64,000 nt of DNA, taken from Haladaptatus halobius (GTDB taxonomy: Archaea > Halobacteriota > Halobacteria > Halobacteriales > Haladaptataceae). The translations under genes were made by a program, and so were the position numbers. Positions 54,022 to 62,284 of this stretch are shown here, piece by piece. Location: NCBI RefSeq assembly GCF_020618475.1, contig NZ_CP085339.1:372001-436000 (forward strand). Reading direction: 5' to 3'. How positions within the stretch are numbered: the first letter of the stretch is position 1; every line of letters begins with the position of its first letter. Under the pieces are notes generated by a model. It saw only the letters and a list, made by a program, of their open reading frames with translations. It was not told where the DNA came from and ran no database searches.

Positions 54022-54915
54022 ATGATGCCTGTACCGGAGAATAAGATACTAAGAACGGCAACCTATGTCGAAAAGGGCGGGGTCGGAAAAACGACTACAT
54101 CCGCCCATGTCGCTGTAGCAGCCGCGCGCGAGCATGATTTTGATGTGCTCCTCATCGATTTAGCCGGGAAACAAAACGACCTTTCTACCCACTTTGGAAT
54201 GGGCGGTGAGGTTGAAGACGTCGATGCCCCCATTTCGGCTATTTTCGGTGATGATTGGGACTTCATCCGAGATAACATTCCGGACGTCGTTGATCGCATG
54301 GTCTACAACACAGGTGAGGAGATCGATCTTATCCCTGCAGATCCCGGACTTGGGGGTGCAGACAATAATCTCGCGAACATCCCAATTGAGGAACGATTTT
54401 CCAAGTTGGACGAGTTCATCACCCAAGATTTGAACAAGCGTTACGACTTCGTCCTACTCGATCTACCAGGCAAGGAGGACAACATCGCACTAAACGGTCT
54501 GTTTGCCGCAGGGAACGTGATCGCTCCACTCAAACCAGGGGCGTTCGAGCGTAATCAATTGGAGAATCTTCGCGCGGATCTTGACGACCTCCGTGAAGAG
54601 CATCCTATTGACCCGGAACTCACAATGGTAATCCCGACGATGGTTAAGAGTTCGACGAATTTGTCGCAGGAATTTGTCGCTGAAATTCAGAAGGCATACC
54701 CAGAACAGGCAGCTCCCGTTCCCGTCTCGAACTCTCAGGATATTTCGAAAAAGCAGAACGAGGGATGCACATTGTTCGCTGTCCCTGAAGACGAACTCTA
54801 CAATACAGGTCAGCGTGTGCTTGAGGCGTACCGAGAGAACACCACTGAACTCCTTAATCAACTCACGAAAAACCATGAGTCAAGACGAAGCAGAAAAACT
54901 TCTCCAGAGCAGTAA
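54022..54915 (+). CDS. parA: ParA/Soj-type partition ATPase
   Basis: The 297-residue protein has a deviant Walker A motif (K18-G-G-V-G-K23-T-T), a switch-like LLIDLAGKQNDLSTHFGM, and a Walker B region FVLLDLPGKEDNIALN. Such ATPases position plasmid or chromosome origins by forming nucleotide-dependent complexes on DNA. The DPQG seen in many ParA proteins is replaced by LAGKQ. The start codon ATG 54022 or the next Met are both plausible. The gene overlaps its small partner gene by 41 bases, and TGTATAC repeats occur on both sides of the pair. Confidence 0.9.
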   Translation: MMPVPENKILRTATYVEKGGVGKTTTSAHVAVAAAREHDFDVLLIDLAGKQNDLSTHFGMGGEVEDVDAPISAIFGDDWDFIRDNIPDVVDRMVYNTGEEIDLIPADPGLGGADNNLANIPIEERFSKLDEFITQDLNKRYDFVLLDLPGKEDNIALNGLFAAGNVIAPLKPGAFERNQLENLRADLDDLREEHPIDPELTMVIPTMVKSSTNLSQEFVAEIQKAYPEQAAPVPVSNSQDISKKQNEGCTLFAVPEDELYNTGQRVLEAYRENTTELLNQLTKNHESRRSRKTSPEQ

Positions 54916-55270
54916 GAATCAGAAACGTTCGACGTCCGAGCCCTCAGAGGGTGAAGAGACGATCGACCTAACCCAAGCCATCCAAGAAGCATATGCGGCA
55001 ATTGACGCCGGGGAAGCCAGTTCGAACATTACAGTTCGCGATGCAAACCTTGCAGCGCTGTTCCACGGACTCGAAAAATCAGGCAAACTTCCCGATATGG
55101 CGACTGACGCACGCTCAGAGTTAAACCGTGATGACGAAGTTACTGTCAGCCGAAGCCAAACCATTGGCAATCTCGTTCGAATTGGGCTACATGAGGTTGA
55201 CCCTGATGCTGTTGATACGGCGCTAGAGGCAAAGAAAGAGTATTTGTTGGCTCAAGAAGACGAATTCTGA
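54875..55270 (+). CDS. Partition partner protein (ParB-like function)
   Basis: The ATG at 54875 (MSQDEAEKLLQSSKNQKRST) gives 131 residues and lies inside the end of parA; a longer in-frame start is rejected as non-conserved. The acidic N-terminus is followed by SNITVRDANLAALFHGLEKS and a C-terminal segment VSRSQTIGNLVRIGLHEV with the look of a small DNA-binding domain. No classical ParB domain is present. By position, this is the centromere-binding adaptor of the partition module, an inference from synteny. Confidence 0.65.
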   Translation: MSQDEAEKLLQSSKNQKRSTSEPSEGEETIDLTQAIQEAYAAIDAGEASSNITVRDANLAALFHGLEKSGKLPDMATDARSELNRDDEVTVSRSQTIGNLVRIGLHEVDPDAVDTALEAKKEYLLAQEDEF

Positions 55271-55282
55271 TTCTGCCTTCAA

Positions 55283-55554
55283 TATCTGTATACTGTATTT
55301 GTATGCTGAATTCGTATATCGTATCTGGGGTTTTGGAACCTTTTGATGAAAATCTCCGTTTCTGCTAGTATCCGATTTTAATGAAATAGGGCTTCTTTCC
55401 ACCGCGTAGCCAAATCTGGATATTGTATTCTGAATATGTATGCTGTATATGTATACAATCTCTCTTAGGGGCTGAATTCTTTCTATCGAAGAAGACTAGC
55501 CCTATATCTGACTCTGTACCTTTAATATGTATACAATATATGCATACAGTATCT
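55283..55554. repeat. TGTATAC-rich repeat cluster, candidate centromere
   Basis: Downstream of the partition genes the sequence repeats TGTATAC/GTATACAG-like units in three places: 55283-55320, 55421-55460 and 55525-55554; a fourth (ATATGTATACAGTA, 54001-54014) lies just before parA. The units are semi-palindromic around GTATAC. Such repeats flanking a parA operon commonly serve as the partition site and as operators for autoregulation. Confidence 0.6.
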
Positions 55555-55574
55555 TCTGATCAATTCGTTTGAAG

Positions 55575-55868
55575 CTACGTGAACTGGTTTAAAACCTTAT
55601 CCGTCCAAGCGGACAGCTCTTGCTGTACCCACTCCATGGCTTCTGCCAATGGTTGGGCCACATAGCGATACCTGACGCCTCCGTCAGAGATATTGCGTGG
55701 ATATCGAGTTACTAACTTCTGTTCGTGCAGCGGTTTCAATTGCTTGCCAATCGTACTGTGATCGCGGTCGAGAACATCATCAATTTCAGCTATTGAGCAG
55801 TGTGGATGGTCGAGTACGACCAAAAATACGCGAAACTTGGCTTCGTTAATCCCACAAATAGTGGTCAT
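55575..55868 (-). CDS. TrmB/MarR-like small HTH protein
   Basis: The 97-residue protein has a winged-helix signature: FRVFLVVLDHPHCSIAEIDD, LDRDHSTIGKQLKPLHEQKL and a wing with GGVRYRYVAQPLAEAMEWVQ. It resembles TrmB-like predicted transcription regulators found across haloarchaea. It lies next to the partition repeats, convergent with the partition genes, and may regulate replicon genes, but this is only context. Confidence 0.65.
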   Translation of the reverse strand: MTTICGINEAKFRVFLVVLDHPHCSIAEIDDVLDRDHSTIGKQLKPLHEQKLVTRYPRNISDGGVRYRYVAQPLAEAMEWVQQELSAWTDKVLNQFT

Positions 55869-56020
55869 TGCATCCGTCAGCTCAAAGTGGAGTTCTCGTC
55901 CAGTAGTTGTTGAAACTCCAGTACTCGTTCGGATGTGCCCTTTCCTTTATCATCGATGCGTTCTGTCTTCTCTGTCACCTTGCTATCTAGTAGATCCATA
56001 CAGGAATGGTCTAGTGATGA

Positions 56021-56434
56021 CTAATCGGTCTTTTTCAGACACCGACGAAATTGTGCTTCGAAATCAAGCAATTGGCGCTTTGTGGCGACGCCATCCGCAG
56101 CTGAGTAGCCCTTGAGGCCGCCATTGCTCCCTACAACGCGATGGCAAGGAACAATCAACGGTAGAGGGTTGCGTGCGCATGCCTGTCCTATCGCAATAGG
56201 AGAGGTATCAAGTTGAGCAGCTATCTCACCGTAGGTTTGAGTCTCCCCAAAAGGGATGTCGGTCATTGCAATCATTACTTCGCCAGTTACTCCATCTGGG
56301 AGAGCAACTGTCAGGTCAAACGTTTGGCGGTCACCTTGCTCGTACTCGCGTATTTGTTCGCGGACTACAGTAGGTGAGTCAGCGATAAGAGTCTCGTCAA
56401 TTTCAACGGTGGTTTCGAAAATGTTTACGTCCAT
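56021..56434 (-). CDS. ogt: Methylated-DNA--protein-cysteine methyltransferase
   Basis: The 137-residue protein contains the O6-alkylguanine transferase active site IVPCHRVVGSNGGLKGYSAA with Cys97. The C-terminal domain is complete (IPFGETQTYGEIAAQLDTSP and AIGQACARNPLPL). The N-terminal domain is short, as in many archaeal versions. It removes alkyl groups from guanine in a suicide reaction. Cytoplasmic. The gene stands alone on the minus strand. Confidence 0.92.
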   Translation of the reverse strand: MDVNIFETTVEIDETLIADSPTVVREQIREYEQGDRQTFDLTVALPDGVTGEVMIAMTDIPFGETQTYGEIAAQLDTSPIAIGQACARNPLPLIVPCHRVVGSNGGLKGYSAADGVATKRQLLDFEAQFRRCLKKTD

Positions 56435-56627
56435 GAATGGGAATCTCCTATACCAGATTAGCAGTTAGGGTACGTTACGAGAATATATAACGACCCACCA
56501 TGGACTGAAACTGATCCTGATATTTTATGATATATTTCTAAAGTGATTAATAATCTGAAGAGACGTATAAACGAATGTCCAGAATATAACGGTAGCTATC
56601 GACCATTTTCGACGTTAACATCTATAA

Positions 56628-56870
56628 TTCTATATTTCGGGGATCTGCGCACGGGGACATACCGCAGAGATCATCCGCACGGATGGGCGCACTAAACAGG
56701 CTGTCAACTATGTGACCAACGTTGTCATCGCCGTTGCCTCAAATGACACCGCTGCTGATCCTGAATGTAAATGGCAATTAGAGCAGTTTTCAAAGAATAT
56801 TCGGTTAGTCATCATGATTAACGAAAGTCCTGTGAGGATCTCGAAAAGGCTGTGTTCGCAAGTTTATTGA
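56628..56870 (+). other. Stop-free frame without a start codon
   Basis: An 80-codon frame runs from after TAA 56625-56627 to TGA 56868-56870 with no ATG, GTG or TTG start near its beginning. It reads ARGHTAEIIRTDGRTKQAVN and VVIAVASNDTAADPE. Its codon pattern looks protein-like, but no family is recognised. It may be the remains of a gene in the otherwise empty 56435-57084 interval. Confidence 0.25.
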
Positions 56871-57084
56871 CCGAGTTTTTCACTCATACAGCAACTAAAA
56901 AATGTACGAGGATTTAATCCATTGTAAGGGTATTATGCGTCTTCACAACCCAATATTTTGAACTCATCCTGCAGGGGTCTCTCCGTCGTGTTGGTCTATT
57001 GCGATCACTCCGTAGGAAGCGACAGAAGCGCCTTTCATCGGGTCTGATGGTTCCACATCTACAGTATCGTCGAATGTGTTCATC

Positions 57085-57399
57085 CTATCCCTCTGTCGAG
57101 TAGGTTTCATAGTGTTTCACTGTTGGTTCGAATTCTAAGAGAAAGTCCTCATCTTCAGGATAGTATTTTGCTGTTTCAATATCGGGGCCAGCAAATCGTT
57201 CGATGGCATCCTTCGAATCCCAGAAAGTGAGCGTGAGAAAGTGTGCTTCGCCCTCTTCGAGACGGTGAAGAACGTACGACCCTCGATTGCCACTACTAGA
57301 CTCGTAGTCCGGAATTGCCCGCTGGTTCAAAAATTCCAGATAGTCGTCTGCCTTCTCCCTTGATGTTCTTCCATGCCAGATTCGAGCAATCATAAACAT
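57085..57399 (-). CDS. Antibiotic biosynthesis monooxygenase-domain protein
   Basis: The 104-residue protein has the ABM ferredoxin-like fold: MIARIWHGRTSREKADDYLE, HRLEEGEAHFLTLTFWDSKD and FAGPDIETAKYYPEDEDFLL. Proteins of this size act as small monooxygenases or heme-degrading dimers, or have unknown roles. It lies divergent to the epoxide hydrolase gene across about 170 bases, which may indicate joint regulation. Confidence 0.75.
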   Translation of the reverse strand: MFMIARIWHGRTSREKADDYLEFLNQRAIPDYESSSGNRGSYVLHRLEEGEAHFLTLTFWDSKDAIERFAGPDIETAKYYPEDEDFLLEFEPTVKHYETYSTEG

Positions 57400-57570
57400 C
57401 TCAAGCTAGAATGGCGTATAACCGTATCGCTGAGGAAAAGGGGTTCGCTTGTAGGGTAATGAGAAACGTCCATTGTAGCACGTGGTTCGGCTACTGCTTG
57501 GGCTGGTTGAGGGCGTTATGGTTAAGCCAGTGGGCAGCATCTCAGATCTGCGGAAAATGGAGTCTCACTA

Positions 57571-58707
57571 ATGAGTGATACCGAGATCAAGCCATTCAGT
57601 ATCGACATCGGACAGAACAAACTTGACGACCTATCCGAACGACTCACTCGAACCCGCTGGCCCGACGAACTACCAAATGTTGACTGGGATTATGGTGTTC
57701 CGCTTGACTATCTCAAAGAGTTGGCCGAGTACTGGCGAACGGAATACGAGTGGCGCGAACATGAAGCTGCACTCAACGAGTTCCCGCAGTTCACTACCAC
57801 CATCGACGGACAGACCATCCACTTCCTACACGTCCATTCCGACGAGCCTGATGCCCTGCCATTGATTCTCTCCCATGGCTGGCCAAACACCTTCACAGAA
57901 TTCCTGGACATGGTCGCCTCGCTCACCGACCCCGCTGCCCATGGCGGCGACCCAGCCGATGCGTTCCACGTTGTAATTCCGTCGCTCCCCGGTTACGGAT
58001 TCTCTGGGTCGACCCATGATATTGGCTGGAACTCCCGGCGCATCGCCGAAACCTGGGACACGCTCATGAAACGCTTGGGTTATGACCAATACGGCGCACA
58101 GGGTGGTGATGGAGGATCACTCGTTTGTCGCGAACTCGGCGTGCTCGAGCCAGAAGGGTTGGTTGGTGTGCATGTCATGCAGATCTTCGCATTCCCGTCA
58201 GAGGATCCTGACGAGATGGCCGAGTTGACCGAAGACGACCAGAAGAGTCTAGAGATTCTCAGTGATTTCGAGGAACTGGCGGGTTTCAGTAGTATTCAAG
58301 CCACTCGGCCACAGACGCTCGCCTATGCCCTTGCTGACTCTCCGGTCGGGCAACTTGCATGGAACCTCGAACTCCCCAGTGGATTTGGAGATACGATAGA
58401 TCTCCTCGATCGTGATCTCCTCCTTACGAACGTTACACTGTACTGGTTGACAAATACAGCCGGTTCATCGGCACGAATGTACTACGAGGATGCTCACGCT
58501 GACTACGAAGCAGAAGAGGAGAATGCCGTGCCGACAGGCGTAGCAGTCTTCCCCAACGACTTCCAGACCATTCGATCGTTTGCGGAACGCGCGAACACCA
58601 ATATCATCCACTGGTCGGAGTTCGATCGTGGCGGCCACTTTGCCGCCATGGAAGTTCCCGAGTTGCTTGTTGATGATCTGCGAGAGTTCTTCCGAGGGCT
58701 ACGGTAA
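57571..58707 (+). CDS. Epoxide hydrolase (EHN-type alpha/beta hydrolase)
   Basis: The 378-residue protein has the EHN N-terminal domain (FSIDIGQNKLDDLSERLTRT) and an alpha/beta-hydrolase core. The oxyanion motif is HGWP (102-105), the nucleophile Asp180 in GAQGGDGG, and the catalytic His356 in RGGHFAAME; the charge-relay acid should lie before it. It opens epoxides to diols. No signal peptide is present. The start ATG 57571 matches the usual N-terminus. It is divergent from the ABM-domain gene. Confidence 0.88.
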   Translation: MSDTEIKPFSIDIGQNKLDDLSERLTRTRWPDELPNVDWDYGVPLDYLKELAEYWRTEYEWREHEAALNEFPQFTTTIDGQTIHFLHVHSDEPDALPLILSHGWPNTFTEFLDMVASLTDPAAHGGDPADAFHVVIPSLPGYGFSGSTHDIGWNSRRIAETWDTLMKRLGYDQYGAQGGDGGSLVCRELGVLEPEGLVGVHVMQIFAFPSEDPDEMAELTEDDQKSLEILSDFEELAGFSSIQATRPQTLAYALADSPVGQLAWNLELPSGFGDTIDLLDRDLLLTNVTLYWLTNTAGSSARMYYEDAHADYEAEEENAVPTGVAVFPNDFQTIRSFAERANTNIIHWSEFDRGGHFAAMEVPELLVDDLREFFRGLR

Positions 58708-58739
58708 CCGTTAATCTAGATTTTCTTATCACCCTTCAC

Positions 58740-59186
58740 TTAATTCTGAATGAGTGTACTTTGAGCCATAGCTATTGACCAATTCCCATGCTCTTTTGTT
58801 GCTACAAATGTCTGATTGGCTTTAGACCCTTCTTCGAATTTATCCTTCTCTCTTATATCCCGATTATCTGCGATGAGCTTGAGGCAGCTCACTATTGCTA
58901 CATCCGAGCGGATGAACGTGATATTCTTGATGTCTGTTTTCGTTGGAACGTCAACCAAGGTTGTCTTCACTGCCTCTTTCATGACCTGGTAGAATGCATC
59001 TCGTCCGATGATTCGTCGCCCAGCGACATTAACAATGATCGCATCTTCCGTGTGGAGCTGGCTATACTTGTCAGGATCATTCTGAAACCGCTCTGCATCA
59101 GCGATTAATTGGTTTATTGACTGTACCTCTTCTTCTCGTTTGTTCCCAGAGACTTCGACACCACTAATTTCGAGATCCTTCGTCAT
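58740..59186 (-). CDS. NTF2-like/SnoaL-type protein
   Basis: Starting at ATG 59186 (MTKDLEISGVEVSGNKREEE), the 148-residue protein has the cone-shaped NTF2-like fold: INQLIADAERFQNDPDKYSQ, LHTEDAIIVNVAGRRIIGRD, AFYQVMKEAV and closing strands. This is the DUF4440/SgcJ-type group, seen in stress-related and catabolic proteins. A longer in-frame start is unlikely. It is convergent with the epoxide hydrolase gene, whose product is unrelated. Confidence 0.75.
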   Translation of the reverse strand: MTKDLEISGVEVSGNKREEEVQSINQLIADAERFQNDPDKYSQLHTEDAIIVNVAGRRIIGRDAFYQVMKEAVKTTLVDVPTKTDIKNITFIRSDVAIVSCLKLIADNRDIREKDKFEEGSKANQTFVATKEHGNWSIAMAQSTLIQN

Positions 59187-59400
59187 CGCAAAACGTACCA
59201 CACAAGATCTCATCAGCTTATTGGGCAGATATTGAAGAAGTCCCTTGTTCACTCGCATATTGATGGTGTTTAACTCGCGCTACGAACTGCGTATAGATCG
59301 CGATGGGGTACCGGGGATATACCACTTCCGCTTGACAAATGAATGAGAGCCAATGAAGACACTACAGCGTCCTATCGAAATCAGTTGCGTCATCACAGTT

Positions 59401-60132
59401 CTACCCGCCACTCGTTGGTGATTGGGTCACGAAACACTGAATAACCCATGCTTCGGCCTGTTGAAGGCGATATTGAAGTGTCGATAATGGGAGATCCATT
59501 GTTTTGGCAAGATCAGTGAGTGATATGTCACGTGGTGTCTGATAATATCCGTGTTCGACAGCTGCTTCGATGGCAGCCCACTGTTCATGCGGTAGATCAG
59601 TAAGGGTAATTGCTTCGTCAATCCAATAGGATGGCTCACCAACTTGCTGGAATCCAAGCCGCAGTCCCTCGCGTAATTCTGCTTGGAGCACCTCATAGAG
59701 TTCACTCACGGAAGCGTCACCACACAAGAGTAATCGCCATTCATAGCGATCCTTTCGCCGTTCCGCATCACAGATGAGACCATCACCGAGATAGCAACTT
59801 GCGAGGTGTGGAATTGACCAGCAATCACTCGCAGTTGGACGATAGGTATACACCAGTCGGCATGAAGGGCTTTTCATGAGAATTTCGTAGTCCCAGTTTG
59901 TATGGCAGTGGCGTTCGCAAATGCATTCGTTGCAATGAACTGGATCGGTAAAAATGTCGTCCAATTGTGTGAGTGCTGTCTCAGAGCCAGTGATTTGATC
60001 GAGTCGCCATAATCCATTTTTAGACACATGACATGCGATCGTCTGGGCTCTCGTGTTCGGATGTTCGATAAAGACATCCATGACGGGATCCGCTCCCTGT
60101 TCGTATTCGATCGTAAAGACGAATTCACGCAT
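59401..60132 (-). CDS. HTH-10 (bacterioopsin-activator type) regulator
   Basis: ATG 60132 is chosen because the family begins MREFVFTIEYEQGADPVMDV; the longer frame adds an unrelated leader. The 243-residue protein has an N-terminal sensor domain, a Cys/His cluster (CNECICERHCH) and a C-terminal HTH-10: LPHEQWAAIEAAVEHGYYQT and SLTDLAKTMDLPLSTLQYRL. The Cys-rich segment may bind metal and sense redox. It is divergent from the universal stress protein gene at 60437, a possible target. Confidence 0.85.
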   Translation of the reverse strand: MREFVFTIEYEQGADPVMDVFIEHPNTRAQTIACHVSKNGLWRLDQITGSETALTQLDDIFTDPVHCNECICERHCHTNWDYEILMKSPSCRLVYTYRPTASDCWSIPHLASCYLGDGLICDAERRKDRYEWRLLLCGDASVSELYEVLQAELREGLRLGFQQVGEPSYWIDEAITLTDLPHEQWAAIEAAVEHGYYQTPRDISLTDLAKTMDLPLSTLQYRLQQAEAWVIQCFVTQSPTSGG

Positions 60133-60436
60133 GAGATGATGTTGGCCCACACCGAATAAATCAATTGTGTGCAACCAATCGTACTCCCAGCTTTGGTAGT
60201 CCGCATAGCGTTCGAACTTGGAAATCGCCATCTCAACGAAATCCCACTTAACACTGTTGAAGGTTCGTAATTCCAGTGTAGCGATGGATCACGGAGTTTA
60301 GAGCATAAATAAATGTCTGCGCACCGTTATCGAGCCAATTGGTTCGGTGGTCACCGAACGACCATCCAATATTGAGTGGCTCGGACAATTTTCTGTGAGC
60401 AAAGAAATGCCGACAGTTGTGAACCGGGCGCGGAGT

Positions 60437-60856
60437 ATGCAACGAACCATTCTAATCCCTGTAAACGATTCGGAACAATCTCGGCAGGCACTCACTGTAG
60501 CTGCAACTACTTTTGACGACGCTGAAATCATCATTCTCTATGTCCTCAAGCCGTATAACGTAAAATCCGTTACCGAGCTTGCAGTTTGGGATGATGAGCT
60601 CATGAAAAATCGAGAGCAAGAGGCAAAACAAGTTCTTGAGGGGTATCAACAGATAGCAATTGAATACGGACTCGACGTACGAGCCGAGTTCACACACGGG
60701 TCACCAACGCGAGCGATTGGGAAAGCAAGAGACAAATTCGACGTGGATCACATCGTCTTGGGTTATTCAGGGAAAACAACCCTTACTCGGGTGCTCTTGC
60801 ACTACGTTACGAAGTCGATGACGAGACAGCCACCTGTTTCCGTAACGCTTGTCTGA
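60437..60856 (+). CDS. Universal stress protein (UspA family)
   Basis: The ATG at 60437 (MQRTILIPVNDSEQSRQALT) gives 139 residues. The alpha/beta fold has the strand ILYVLKPY and the C-terminal segment DVDHIVLGYSGKTTLTRVLL, which is the region that in ATP-binding members holds the G-x2-G-x9-G motif; here it is only partly matched. The protein is cytoplasmic. It lies opposite the HTH-10 gene with about 300 bases between. Confidence 0.85.
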   Translation: MQRTILIPVNDSEQSRQALTVAATTFDDAEIIILYVLKPYNVKSVTELAVWDDELMKNREQEAKQVLEGYQQIAIEYGLDVRAEFTHGSPTRAIGKARDKFDVDHIVLGYSGKTTLTRVLLHYVTKSMTRQPPVSVTLV

Positions 60857-60907
60857 ATCCACATCACATGAGTTGTATATTTCATCCTCTAGGTTTTTAC
60901 AATAGTA

Positions 60908-61090
60908 TTAACGCGGAATACTGGAATCAACTAAATTGACGATGTGTTGATACTCAGTGGGGTTCTCGTTGCTTTCATTGGTGACTTCGACTATTCCGGG
61001 GGCTTCGACACGGAAGCCGAACTGTTCGGCCTGTGCGCGTTGCAGTGCTGTCTCGTCAGCTTCAAGTCCTGCGCTCGGTTTCGTACGCAT
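60908..61090 (-). pseudogene. SWIM zinc-finger family fragment
   Basis: The frame from ATG 61090 reads MRTKPSAGLEADETALQRAQ, VEAPGIVEVTNESNENPTEY, and ends at 60 residues. This corresponds to the N-terminal half of the family of the broken gene at 11457 (ETAQKRTQAEQF, VEVTKESHENP there), and the zinc-binding CP-H motif is missing. It is a truncated relative. Confidence 0.5.
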
Positions 61091-61307
61091 GGTCTTCTGG
61101 ATCTCATTAAGGAAGACCGGTGCCGGGTGGGCCAACACCCGGCGCGTTTTCCGAATGTTACGCCCTCAGGGGCATCGTTCTTCCTCATTGTTTCCTACAA
61201 TAGGAATTAATTTGATACTATTTGTTGGGGTTCTAGAGCACTGTATGTGATGTTACTTCCCACGAAAGGAACGTTTAAGATTTCGGCGCTGGTAATGTAG
61301 AGTATGG

Positions 61308-61700
61308 GTGAAAGTACTGACAACGGCCCGGGGCGACACCCCCCAAGTCAGCGATGAAGAACTCCTTCGCGTGTTTCGACAGGCCGACACGCCAGTACTG
61401 ACGACACAGATGGCCGCCGATGAGCTTCCGATCACTAAACGGGCGGTGCTTGACCGTCTCAAGTCGCTCCACTCCCGCGGCCGTCTTGAAAAAATGGACG
61501 TCGGCTCACGCGCCCAAGTGTGGTGGATCTCTGACGAGGATGAAGACGAGAGCGACGAGCCAGACTACTTGGCGGGATTCGGCGCGGCCGCCGGGACCGA
61601 CTTCGGCGAGCGGGTCCGCGAGGCACACGAAGAACTCGGTGCTGGCTTCCGCGATCGTGCCGAACGGCACGCCAAACAACGAGATGAGAACGAGCGATGA
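61308..61700 (+). CDS. HTH antitoxin of a VapBC-like pair
   Basis: The 130-residue protein has a winged-helix core: DTPQVSDEELLRVFRQADTP, MAADELPITKRAVLDRLKSL and a wing ending AQVWWISDED. An acidic linker and a basic C-terminal helix (FRDRAERHAKQRDE) follow. It starts at GTG 61308. An ATG at 61303 in another frame would read MGESTDNGPG before a frame change, so the true start may involve a one-base error. The stop overlaps the toxin gene start (ATGA). Confidence 0.75.
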   Translation: MKVLTTARGDTPQVSDEELLRVFRQADTPVLTTQMAADELPITKRAVLDRLKSLHSRGRLEKMDVGSRAQVWWISDEDEDESDEPDYLAGFGAAAGTDFGERVREAHEELGAGFRDRAERHAKQRDENER

Positions 61701-62131
61701 GTAGCCAGACCACCGGGGCGGTGCTCGATACCAGCTTTCTTATCGACTATCGCGACGGCGAGCCCGAAACCAAACAGTTCCTTACCGAGTACAAGGGTGA
61801 ACGTGGCGAAGACGTCGCCGTCCCGACGCTTGTGCTCTATGAGTTGTACAAAGGGCTCTTCCGAGGCGACGGAATACCCGATGTTCTCAGGCTCGACGAA
61901 GAGCTTCGATGGGCCGACCGTGTCGGGTTCGATCGGAACGCCGCCCTCGAAGCCGGAATGATTGAAGCTGAGCTGACGTCGCAAGGAGAGTTAATCAACC
62001 CGGTCGATATTCTTATCGCGGGAATCGCTCGACGGAATGGAGTACTGCTCGTCACGGCTGACGGCCCCTATTCAAACATCCAAGACCTTCTTGTTTTCAA
62101 CGTTCGCGAAGACTCGCTAAATGACCTATGA
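61697..62131 (+). CDS. vapC: VapC-like PIN-domain toxin
   Basis: The 144-residue protein has the PIN fold with VLDTSFLIDYRDGEP carrying the first catalytic Asp, VPTLVLYELYKGLFRG with the Glu, and INPVDILIAGIARRNGVLLV with the later acid residue. PIN toxins cleave RNA, often tRNA, unless bound by their antitoxin. It is translationally coupled to the HTH antitoxin (four-base overlap), forming the only intact such pair in the window. Confidence 0.85.
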   Translation: MSSQTTGAVLDTSFLIDYRDGEPETKQFLTEYKGERGEDVAVPTLVLYELYKGLFRGDGIPDVLRLDEELRWADRVGFDRNAALEAGMIEAELTSQGELINPVDILIAGIARRNGVLLVTADGPYSNIQDLLVFNVREDSLNDL

Positions 62132-62284
62132 CCTACTTGCTCAGCCCTGCGGTTTGAGACCTTCGGGAAGGCGAATGAGGTAGGAGGATAGTGAACTGAC
62201 GACTATGATGACAGACAAGAGACTCGTCACCAAATGTCTTTCAGCGGTGCCGGTATTAATAAAGTATGTGTGGTCAGTAAGTTA

